DNA from: SIG440 sp045580025
GTDB taxonomy: Bacteria > Bacillota > Clostridia > Monoglobales > Monoglobaceae
Direction of reading: 5' to 3'
Length of the DNA stretch: 12,178 nt
Assembly: GCA_045580025.1 (NCBI GenBank)
Contig: JAZNNB010000007.1
Span: 1 to 12,178, forward strand
Positions within the stretch are counted from its first letter, which is position 1. Every line of letters starts with the position of its first letter. The notes beneath the pieces were generated by a model. The model did no database searches, was not told the origin of the DNA, and was given only the letters and a program-made list of their open reading frames with translations. Position numbers and translations under genes: made by a program. Positions 6,287 to 12,178 of the stretch are shown here, piece after piece.

Positions 6287-6928
6287 TTAAAGTTTTTGAG
6301 GGCATAAATCTTTTATTGGGCACTCAAGACACCTTGGCTTTCTTGCGTCACAAAATTCCCTGCCGTGAAAGACGAGCTGATGGCAAAATTGACTTTGGAA
6401 TTCTGGAGGAATTATTTTTATGAGGTCAAGTTCTACTTTGTACGGGTCGGTATTTTTGGTAAAGCCCATTCGTCGTGCAAGTCTTCCTGCATGGGTATCA
6501 ACCACAATTCCAGGAATACCAAATACATCGCCAAGAACGAGGTTTGCGGTTTTTCTGCCAACGCCGGGAAGAGACAAAAGCTCATCCATAGTCCTTGGAA
6601 CTTCGCCACCAAAATCAGAAATCAGCTTTTGACAACAAGCGATGATATTTTTTGTTTTGTTGCGATAAAAGCCTGTGGAATGGATAAGAGAAGACAGCTC
6701 GTCGGGGTCCGCTGATGCAAAGTCATAAACGGTTTTGTAGCGGTCAAAAAGTTTAGGGGTGACGAGATTTACCCGTGCATCAGTGCATTGTGCAGCAAGC
6801 TGAGTTGCAATAAGAAGCTGAAGTGCTGAGGAATAATCCAGCGTGCAGTCGGCATCACCATAGACCTCGCCAAAAATTTTTATGATAGAAAGCGCTCTTT
6901 TTTTCTTATTTTCAAGATTTTCCCGCAT
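6287..6928 (-). CDS. nth: Endonuclease III (DNA glycosylase/AP lyase)
   Basis: Removes oxidised pyrimidines from DNA and cuts the strand at the abasic site, opening base excision repair. The helix-hairpin-helix motif is LPGVGRKTANLVLG (120-133) with the catalytic lysine Lys126. The catalytic aspartate is Asp144 in VVDTHAGRLARRMG. The [4Fe-4S] cluster is bound by Cys193, Cys200, Cys203 and Cys209 with the classical C-X6-C-X2-C-X5-C spacing. The 213-residue length from the ATG at 6928 matches the family. A TTG at 6952 would add 8 residues but has no ribosome site. The ATG has AGGGGG about 12 bases upstream, a rather long spacing, so the start is less certain than the identity. No terminator is visible between its stop and the tRNA operon, so readthrough into the tRNAs is possible. 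Confidence 0.95.
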   Translation of the reverse strand: MRENLENKKKRALSIIKIFGEVYGDADCTLDYSSALQLLIATQLAAQCTDARVNLVTPKLFDRYKTVYDFASADPDELSSLIHSTGFYRNKTKNIIACCQKLISDFGGEVPRTMDELLSLPGVGRKTANLVLGDVFGIPGIVVDTHAGRLARRMGFTKNTDPYKVELDLIKIIPPEFQSQFCHQLVFHGREFCDARKPRCLECPIKDLCPQKL

Positions 6929-6945
6929 TTTTTTCTGCAGCCCCC

Positions 6946-6974
6946 TTGTCAAAGCTTATATTTTATAGTATAAT
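6946..6974 (+). promoter_or_regulatory. Sigma-A promoter of glyA-rarA
   Basis: TTGTCA (6946-6951) and TATAAT (6969-6974) with a 17-base spacer. Expected start is near 6981, giving a leader of about 59 bases before glyA, too short for a riboswitch. It overlaps the nth promoter region on the opposite strand. Confidence 0.75.
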
Positions 6975-6990
6975 TATTTTTAATTATGCT

Positions 6991-7019
6991 ATTATACAAC
7001 AAAAAAAAGTTTTTGTAAA
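6991..7019 (-). promoter_or_regulatory. Sigma-A promoter of nth
   Basis: On the minus strand, TTTACA (7014-7019) and TATAAT (6991-6996) with a 17-base spacer. Expected start is near 6984, about 56 bases before the nth ATG. The -35 lies just outside the glyA ribosome site. Confidence 0.75.
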
Positions 7020-7039
7020 TAACAAAGGAGGAAAACAGA

Positions 7040-8278
7040 ATGTTTGAACTTGAAAACATTGCAAAGGTGGACCCTGAAGTTGCTGCTGCCATAAAGCAGG
7101 AAATCGGCAGACAAAGAAGCAAGATTGAGCTTATTGCGTCAGAAAACTTTGTCAGCCCTGCTGTTATGGAGGCTATGGGCACTCCCCTTACAAATAAATA
7201 TGCAGAAGGCTACCCCGGAAAGAGATATTACGGTGGTTGCGAATATGTTGATATTGTGGAAGATTTGGCAAGAGACCGTGCAAAAGAGCTTTTTGGCGCT
7301 GAATTTGCAAACGTTCAGCCACACTCAGGCGCACAGGCAAACCTTGCGGTATTTTTTGCAGCAATGGAAGTTGGCGACACATACCTCGGTATGAATCTTG
7401 CACATGGCGGACACCTCAGCCATGGTTCACCGGTGAATATTTCAGGTAAATATTTTAACGTTGTTCCTTATGGTGTTGACAGCGTTACTCACAGAATCAA
7501 TTATGAAGAAGTAAGGGAACTGGCGCTCAAACACAAACCAAAGCTTATTTTGGCAGGTGCAAGTGCTTATGCTCGTGAAATTGATTTTAAAAAGTTCCGT
7601 GAAATTGCTGATGAGGTAGGGGCATACTTGATGGTTGATATGGCGCACATTGCAGGTCTTGTTGCTGCTGGTCTTCATCCAAGCCCTGTTCCTTATGCAG
7701 ATTTTGTTACAACCACAACCCACAAGACACTCCGTGGACCTCGTGGTGGTCTTATCCTCTGCAAAGAAAAATATGCACAGATGATAAACAAGGCTGTGTT
7801 CCCCGGAAATCAGGGAGGACCTCTTATGCATGTTATTGCTGCAAAGGCGGTTTGCTTTGGCGAAGCGCTTAAACCTGAATTTAAGGAATATCAGAAACAG
7901 GTTAAAAAGAATGCGGCTGCAATGTGTGACGAGCTTATATCTTTGGGCATTGACATTGTTTCAGGTGGAACAGACAACCATCTTATGCTTATTGACCTTT
8001 CAAAGAAAGGCCTCACAGGAAAAGAGGTTGAACATAACCTTGATGAAATTGGAATCACAGCAAACAAGAATACCATACCAAACGACCCTCAGAGCCCGTT
8101 TGTCACCAGTGGTCTTCGTGTTGGGGCTCCTGCTGTTACAACCCGTGGCTTCAAGGAAGACGATATGCGTGAGGTTGCACAAATAATCAATATGGTTATT
8201 TGCGACTTTGAGGGAAATAAAGAAGAAGCTGCAAGACGTGTAGACGCACTTTGCAAAAAGTATCCGCTTTATGAATAG
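7040..8278 (+). CDS. glyA: Serine hydroxymethyltransferase
   Basis: PLP enzyme that interconverts serine plus tetrahydrofolate with glycine plus 5,10-methylenetetrahydrofolate. It is the main source of one-carbon units for purines, thymidylate and methionine. The 412-residue length is typical of bacterial GlyA. Landmarks are LIASENFVSPAVMEAMGTPL (31-50), YAEGYPGKRYYGGCEYVD (54-71), MVDMAHIAGLVAAGLHPSP (198-216) with the PLP-pairing Asp200, and VTTTTHKTLRGPRGG (223-237) with Schiff-base Lys229. The ATG at 7040 has AAAGGAGG 8 bases upstream, a very strong ribosome site. Its last codons overlap the start of rarA by 8 bases. Codon use and the strong initiation signals suggest high expression. Confidence 0.98.
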   Translation: MFELENIAKVDPEVAAAIKQEIGRQRSKIELIASENFVSPAVMEAMGTPLTNKYAEGYPGKRYYGGCEYVDIVEDLARDRAKELFGAEFANVQPHSGAQANLAVFFAAMEVGDTYLGMNLAHGGHLSHGSPVNISGKYFNVVPYGVDSVTHRINYEEVRELALKHKPKLILAGASAYAREIDFKKFREIADEVGAYLMVDMAHIAGLVAAGLHPSPVPYADFVTTTTHKTLRGPRGGLILCKEKYAQMINKAVFPGNQGGPLMHVIAAKAVCFGEALKPEFKEYQKQVKKNAAAMCDELISLGIDIVSGGTDNHLMLIDLSKKGLTGKEVEHNLDEIGITANKNTIPNDPQSPFVTSGLRVGAPAVTTRGFKEDDMREVAQIINMVICDFEGNKEEAARRVDALCKKYPLYE

Positions 8279-9542
8279 GCCGCTTGCGGATAGACTTAGA
8301 CCCGAGACCCTTTCTGATGTGGTGGGACAAAACCACATAATTGGTGAGGGCAAGGTTTTGTCTGAGATTGCGAAAAACGGCAAAATCCCCAATATGATTT
8401 TTTATGGACCGTCAGGCGTGGGAAAAACCACTGTTGCTAACATTTTAGCAAAAGTTGCGGGAAAGACACTCTATAAGCTAAATGCCACAACGGCGTCGGT
8501 TAGTGACATTCGTGAGGTTTGTGCCCAGACTGAGACACTTTCCGGGCAGAATGGAATTCTCCTCTATCTTGACGAAATTCAGAATTTCAACAAGAAGCAA
8601 CAGCAATCCCTGCTTGAATACATCGAAAACGGAAAGATAACATTGATTGCCAGCACCACTGAAAATCCGTATTTTTACATTTATAATGCAGTTCTCAGTC
8701 GGTCGGTGGTGTTTGAGTTCAAGCAGGTTTCACCCAAGGACATAGAAAAGGCACTGGGTCGTGCCCTTGGTATTTTGTCAGAGGAATTTGCCGGCGAAAT
8801 AAAAATAAATGATGATGCACTTTCACATATTGCCCAGATGTCAAACGGTGATGTGAGAAAGGCGCTTAACGCCCTTGAACTCTCGGTGGCATATTCGGTG
8901 CCTGACAAAGATGGCGGCATAACCATAACTTTGGAAACAGCAGAACATTGTACCCAGAAGAAATCTTTTCGCTATGATAAGTCAGGTGACAGCCAGTATG
9001 ACGTTATGAGCGCACTCCAAAAGTCAATTCGTGGCTCTGACCCTGATGCTGCGGTACATTACTTGGCAAGGCTGATTGCGGCGGAAGATTTGCAGACGGC
9101 ATGCAGACGACTTTTGGTTATTGCAGCAGAAGACGTTGGACTTGCTTATCCTATGGCTATCCCTATCGTCAAGGCGTGTGTTGACAGTGCTTTGATGCTT
9201 GGTCTTCCTGAGGGAAGAATACCGCTTGGGGATGCGGCGGTGCTTCTTGCTACTGCGCCAAAGTCAAATTCGGCACATATTGCATTTGATGCTGCACTTC
9301 GTGATATTGAGACGATGGACACCGGCGAGATTCCGCGGCAGCTCCAGAACAAGCATTGTGATGGCGAGGGGAATGTGAAAAAGGGACAGAATTATCTTTA
9401 TCCTCACGATTTCCCCAATCATTATGTTAAACAACAGTATTTGCCCGACCAGATAAAGAACAAGAAGTACTATCAGTACGGTGAAAACAAAAACGAGCAG
9501 GCAGCAAAAGAATATTGGGATAAAATCAAAAAACAAAAATAA
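8271..9542 (+). CDS. rarA: Replication-associated recombination protein A (RarA/MgsA), AAA+ ATPase
   Basis: A clamp-loader-like AAA+ ATPase related to E. coli RarA (MgsA) and eukaryotic WRNIP1/Mgs1. It acts at stalled replication forks as a tetramer with SSB. The 423 residues include Walker A GPSGVGKTT (46-54), Walker B LLYLDEIQ (97-104), sensor 1 ASTTENP (127-133) and the SRS arginine-finger region (143-145). Further on are SNGDVRKALNALE, the C-terminal oligomerisation segment LLVIAAEDVGLAYP, and the conserved tail YLYPHDFPNHYVKQQYLP. Walker B reads DEIQNFNK where many RarA proteins have DEIHRFNK. The ATG at 8271 lies inside the glyA stop region and lacks a good ribosome site of its own, so translation is probably coupled to glyA. 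A hairpin follows its stop. Confidence 0.96.
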   Translation: MNRPLADRLRPETLSDVVGQNHIIGEGKVLSEIAKNGKIPNMIFYGPSGVGKTTVANILAKVAGKTLYKLNATTASVSDIREVCAQTETLSGQNGILLYLDEIQNFNKKQQQSLLEYIENGKITLIASTTENPYFYIYNAVLSRSVVFEFKQVSPKDIEKALGRALGILSEEFAGEIKINDDALSHIAQMSNGDVRKALNALELSVAYSVPDKDGGITITLETAEHCTQKKSFRYDKSGDSQYDVMSALQKSIRGSDPDAAVHYLARLIAAEDLQTACRRLLVIAAEDVGLAYPMAIPIVKACVDSALMLGLPEGRIPLGDAAVLLATAPKSNSAHIAFDAALRDIETMDTGEIPRQLQNKHCDGEGNVKKGQNYLYPHDFPNHYVKQQYLPDQIKNKKYYQYGENKNEQAAKEYWDKIKKQK

Positions 9543-9544
9543 GA

Positions 9545-9569
9545 AAAGCCGGGATAACTGCCCGGCTTT
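9545..9569 (+). terminator. Hairpin after rarA, weak terminator or attenuator
   Basis: AAAGCCGGG (9545-9553) pairs with CCCGGCTTT (9561-9569) across a 7-base loop. The following tract is TTTCATTTT (9567-9575), interrupted by CA, so termination may be incomplete. It starts 3 bases after the rarA stop and ends 20 bases before the ybaK ATG. Confidence 0.75.
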
Positions 9570-9589
9570 CATTTTAAAAGGTGAACTTT

Positions 9590-10057
9590 ATGGAAAAAAC
9601 CAACGTAATGCGAATTCTCGACCAAAAGAAAATAGAACATAAGGAGTATTCCTATCCTTGCGATGAGGCTATTAGCGGAATGGAAATCGCAGAGGTTTTG
9701 GGGCAAGATCCAAATCAGGTTTTTAAAACGCTGGTGACGGTTGCGGCAAGCAAAAAGAATTATGTGTTTGTTGTTCCTGCACCTCTGGAACTTGACCTCA
9801 AGAAAGCTGCCAAGGCAGTGGGGGAAAAGAAAATAGAGATGCTGAAAGCAAAAAAACTTTTGCCCCTTACGGGCTATGTTCACGGTGGCTGCTCGCCTAT
9901 TGGAATGAAAAAGTTTTTCACAACCACCATCGATTCTTCGGCTGAAAATTTTGAAACAATAATTTTCAGCGCCGGAAAAATCGGCTGTCAGGTTGAAATG
10001 TCACTTGATGACCTCAAAAAAGTGATAGATTTTAAGACGGAAAATATTTGTGGATGA
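9590..10057 (+). CDS. ybaK: Cys-tRNA(Pro)/Cys-tRNA(Cys) deacylase, YbaK/EbsC family
   Basis: Hydrolyses cysteine wrongly attached to tRNA(Pro) by prolyl-tRNA synthetase, a trans-editing activity that prevents Cys-for-Pro misreading. The 155-residue single-domain protein carries the family signatures: VFKTLVT (44-50) with the expected catalytic Lys46, VPAPLELDLKKAAKAVG (62-78), and LTGYVHGGCSPIGMKK (93-108). ATG 9590 is chosen because AAAGG (9577-9581) is 8 bases upstream. An in-frame GTG at 9581 overlaps that site. It lies 47 bases after rarA across a hairpin. No convincing promoter was found in the gap, so readthrough from glyA-rarA is the likely source of transcript. YbaK is preferred over the related ProX because of the SPIG motif and length. 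Confidence 0.93.
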   Translation: MEKTNVMRILDQKKIEHKEYSYPCDEAISGMEIAEVLGQDPNQVFKTLVTVAASKKNYVFVVPAPLELDLKKAAKAVGEKKIEMLKAKKLLPLTGYVHGGCSPIGMKKFFTTTIDSSAENFETIIFSAGKIGCQVEMSLDDLKKVIDFKTENICG

Positions 10058-10089
10058 AAAAAAGCAGTTCGCTTTTGAACTGCTTTTTT
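10058..10089. terminator. Bidirectional rho-independent terminator, ybaK / tmcAL
   Basis: A perfect 13-base stem (10058-10070 with 10077-10089; core GCAGTTC/GAACTGC) with a 6-base loop and A- and T-runs on its sides. It serves ybaK (stop 10057) on the plus strand and tmcAL on the minus strand. The tmcAL stop codon (10088-10090) overlaps its outer end. Confidence 0.92.
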
Positions 10090-11227
10090 AAATTTCTGTC
10101 ATATCATATATTTTATCAAAAATTCGTTCTCTTTCCCACAACGCTTTTATTTCGGGGTCTTTTAGTTTGTTTACCTGAGAGGTGTTTCGCAAAAGGGGAA
10201 TAGTTGCCGTTTTTTTTGCGGCGGCAATTATTTTTTGCCCCGTTTCGTTGTGACCAAGGATTTTTATATATTTGGGATTAGCTTGTCTGTCACTTTCCGT
10301 AATACCCAAAAACGCTGAAAGGATAATTCTTCTTATACGGCTGTGGGTATAGCGCTTGGTTTTTATGGCATTATAAAGCTCGTCAAGGGTTTTTGATGAG
10401 AGCGCTGCATCTTTTATGCGGTTTTCAAGTCCTTCGCTGACATCGGCTATTTTCCTTAAATCTTCTGTCGGAGTTTTGATAAGGTGACAGAGAATGGCTT
10501 CTTCCAGCTTTGTTATTGAGTGGGGAGTAGCATCTTTAAAGATGTCATTTGCACTTTCGGGAACAAACTCCGAAAAGTCTCTGCCTGATTTGATTAAATC
10601 CCTTATATAAGATGCCGAGGCTATGTCGTCATTTGCTTCCCAAGCATCGTGACCTGCACCTTTTCGGGGGATTGCCACTGGCTTTATGTTGCTTTTTTGC
10701 AAGATAAGGGCTTTTAGATATTCAATCCCCAGAAGATTATTTGGGGATGAGAGAATGTCTGATTTTTCTTTGCCCCAAAAACTTTCAACCGCTTTTGCGC
10801 GAGCTGTGGGATAAGAAAGTCCTGATGCGGAAAACGTGTTCAAAAGAGCCGAAAATTCCGGCGGCTCATTTGCAAGAAGCTTCGCTATTTCGCAAAGGCT
10901 GTCAATATCATCACATTCTGTACCAAAAGACAGAAAATCAACACACCCAAGGGCGTTAAGAATTCCAACAGCACTAAGGGCAAAAAGCTCTGCCGAGGCG
11001 GTTGAATAAGAAGTGGGAAGTTCAAGAACAAGGTCCACCCCGTTTTCTATCGCCGCTTTTGCACGAAGTTCCTTTGAGAAAACGGCAACGTCACTACGCT
11101 GGACAAGATTGCCACTCATTATTGCCACAATAGCATCGGAGTCCGTTTTTTTGCGGGTTTCTTCTATATGAAATTTGTGCCCATTGTGAAATGGATTATA
11201 TTCACAAACTATGCCGGCAACAGTCAT
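10088..11227 (-). CDS. tmcAL: tRNA(Met) cytidine acetate ligase TmcAL (YlbM family)
   Basis: Makes N4-acetylcytidine at the wobble position (C34) of elongator tRNA(Met) from acetate and ATP, through an acetyl-adenylate. The 379-residue protein opens with the nucleotidyltransferase signature GIVCEYNPFHNGH (5-17), whose HNGH is the HIGH-like nucleotide-binding motif. It continues with MSGNLVQR (37-44), SSPNNLLGIEYLKAL (160-174), IPRKGAGHD (186-194) and SASYIRDLI (204-212), all typical of the family. It is slightly shorter than Bacillus YlbM. ATG 11227 has AAAGGAG 7 bases upstream. It is divergent from pta, a common neighbourhood in Firmicutes, and shares a 176-base intergenic region with it. 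The identification is firm; the acetate link to pta is inference. Confidence 0.95.
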   Translation of the reverse strand: MTVAGIVCEYNPFHNGHKFHIEETRKKTDSDAIVAIMSGNLVQRSDVAVFSKELRAKAAIENGVDLVLELPTSYSTASAELFALSAVGILNALGCVDFLSFGTECDDIDSLCEIAKLLANEPPEFSALLNTFSASGLSYPTARAKAVESFWGKEKSDILSSPNNLLGIEYLKALILQKSNIKPVAIPRKGAGHDAWEANDDIASASYIRDLIKSGRDFSEFVPESANDIFKDATPHSITKLEEAILCHLIKTPTEDLRKIADVSEGLENRIKDAALSSKTLDELYNAIKTKRYTHSRIRRIILSAFLGITESDRQANPKYIKILGHNETGQKIIAAAKKTATIPLLRNTSQVNKLKDPEIKALWERERIFDKIYDMTEI

Positions 11228-11258
11228 AAACGCGCTCCTTTGGATTATATTTGTATAT

Positions 11259-11287
11259 AGTATACTCCAAAAACTTGAATAAGAAAA
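11259..11287 (-). promoter_or_regulatory. Possible promoter of tmcAL
   Basis: On the minus strand, TATACT (11259-11264) with TTTTCT (11282-11287) 17 bases upstream. The -35 is poor. A TATAAT at 11244-11249 exists, but it would start transcription almost on the ribosome site and looks less likely. Confidence 0.35.
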
Positions 11288-11325
11288 GTCTTTTTGAGAA
11301 AAAAATAAAAAAATCGCAATTATCC

Positions 11326-11354
11326 TTGCATATATGGAAAATTTGTTATATAAT
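11326..11354 (+). promoter_or_regulatory. Sigma-A promoter of pta
   Basis: TTGCAT (11326-11331) and TATAAT (11349-11354) with a 17-base spacer. Expected start is near 11361, a leader of about 43 bases. A small inverted repeat, GCAA (11316-11319) and TTGC (11326-11329), overlaps the -35. Confidence 0.8.
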
Positions 11355-11403
11355 AGAAAAGATTTAAAGCAAATGAAAATTTTTTATATTGCGGAGGCGT
11401 AAA

Positions 11404-12178
11404 ATGAGTAAATTTTTAGACACAATAAAGGAAAGAGCAAAGAAGGATAAAAAGACCATTATTCTTCCTGAATCAATGGATGCCAGAATTTATGAGGCGG
11501 CTGAAAAAGTTCTCAAAGAGGATTTTGCAAACATTATTATCATAGGTACTCCTGAAGAAGTTGAAAAATATAGCAAAGGCTATGACATTTCAGGTGCTAC
11601 AATTATTGACCCATATACATACGAAAAAACAGAGGAATATCTCAACCTCTTTGTTGAACTCAGAAAGTCAAAGGGTCTTACATATGAAGAAGCAAAGGCG
11701 ACTGCCCTTGGTGATTATATGTATTATGCTTGCCTTATGGTAAAGGCCGGGGATGCTGACGGTGTTGTTTCTGGTGCTTGCCATTCAACAGCAAACACGC
11801 TTCGTCCCAGTCTTCAGATTGTTAAAACAAAACCCGGAACAAAGCTTGTGTCAGCTTTCTTCCTTATTGTTGTTCCTGATTGTGAATATGGTGCAAACGG
11901 TGCATTTGTTTTTGCAGACAGCGGTCTTGTTCAAAATCCCAACCCTGAGGAACTTGCAACAATCGCAGCATGCTCAGCAGAATCTTTTGAACTTCTTGTG
12001 GGTGAAGAGGCTGTTGTTGCAATGCTTTCGCACTCAACAATGGGCAGTGCAAAGCACGACGATGTAACAAAGGTTGTTGAGGCTACAAGAATTTGTAAAG
12101 AAGAAAATCCTGACCTTAAGGTTGACGGTGAACTTCAGCTTGACGCAGCTATCGTTCCTGAAATCGGTGAGTCAAAGG
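11404..12178 (+). CDS. pta: Phosphate acetyltransferase, 3' end cut by window
   Basis: Converts acetyl-CoA and phosphate to acetyl phosphate and CoA. With acetate kinase this is the main ATP-yielding route to acetate in fermenting Clostridia. The first 258 codons are present, out of about 330 in the short, single-domain Pta form. Signatures are KKTIILPESMDARIYEAA (16-33), ADGVVSGACHSTANTLRPSL (118-137), VPDCEYGANGAFVFADSG (157-174), AMLSHSTMGSAKHDDVTKV (206-224) and LKVDGELQLDAAIVPEIG (238-255). The ATG at 11404 has GGAGG (11393-11397) 6 bases upstream and a good promoter. There is no N-terminal DRTGG or DtbS domain. Whether ackA follows is beyond the window. Phosphotransbutyrylase is a less likely relative, given the Pta-specific SGACHSTANTLRP motif. 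Confidence 0.96.
   Translation, partial: MSKFLDTIKERAKKDKKTIILPESMDARIYEAAEKVLKEDFANIIIIGTPEEVEKYSKGYDISGATIIDPYTYEKTEEYLNLFVELRKSKGLTYEEAKATALGDYMYYACLMVKAGDADGVVSGACHSTANTLRPSLQIVKTKPGTKLVSAFFLIVVPDCEYGANGAFVFADSGLVQNPNPEELATIAACSAESFELLVGEEAVVAMLSHSTMGSAKHDDVTKVVEATRICKEENPDLKVDGELQLDAAIVPEIGESK

Noticed and set aside
6929..6952. TTG start for nth at 6952
   Set aside because: No ribosome site precedes it, and the 8 added residues are not typical of endonuclease III. The ATG at 6928 is preferred, though not certain.
6975..7039. Glycine or other riboswitch before glyA
   Set aside because: The leader is only about 59 bases, A+T-rich, and shows no aptamer-like stems or terminator.

Overview
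The window looks like chromosomal housekeeping DNA from a low-to-mid GC, anaerobic, Gram-positive bacterium of the Clostridia. I cannot name a genus. The supporting signs are AGGAGG-type ribosome binding sites, close-to-consensus sigma-A promoters with 17-base spacers, five tRNA genes with encoded CCA ends, a rubrerythrin, a RelQ-type small alarmone synthetase, and phosphate acetyltransferase divergent from tmcAL. There are no insertion sequences, phage genes, CRISPR arrays, toxin-antitoxin pairs or defence genes.

Layout. Bases 1-2502 (minus strand) hold a tight three-gene operon, in transcription order a LOG-family phosphoribohydrolase, proA and relQ; relQ runs off the left edge. A 162-base divergent promoter region separates it from a plus-strand pair at 2665-4917: a PLP enzyme of the methionine gamma-lyase/aluminium-resistance family and a 10-helix DMT transporter. 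A bidirectional terminator divides this pair from a minus-strand rubrerythrin (4965-5507) with a consensus promoter. A minus-strand tRNA operon follows at 5648-6145, transcribed as Val(UAC), Asp(GUC), Phe(GAA), Gly(GCC), Cys(GCA). Endonuclease III (nth, minus) lies beyond it. Its promoter overlaps, face to face, the promoter of glyA (plus). glyA overlaps rarA, and ybaK follows across a hairpin. A second bidirectional terminator separates ybaK from tmcAL (minus), which is divergent from pta (plus, cut by the right edge).

How the genes fit together. The left operon joins an alarmone synthetase, a proline biosynthesis enzyme and a nucleotide-processing enzyme. The centre is translation and genome upkeep: tRNAs, the one-carbon enzyme GlyA, the replication-fork ATPase RarA, the base-excision enzyme Nth and the tRNA-editing enzyme YbaK. 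On the right, tmcAL consumes acetate to modify tRNA(Met), while pta lies on the acetyl-CoA to acetate route.

I found no convincing undescribed system. The points most worth a second look are a sharp base-composition switch inside relQ, the PLP enzyme-transporter pair of unknown substrate, the overlapping nth/glyA promoters, the tmcAL-pta acetate pairing, and a hairpin inside the tRNA operon.
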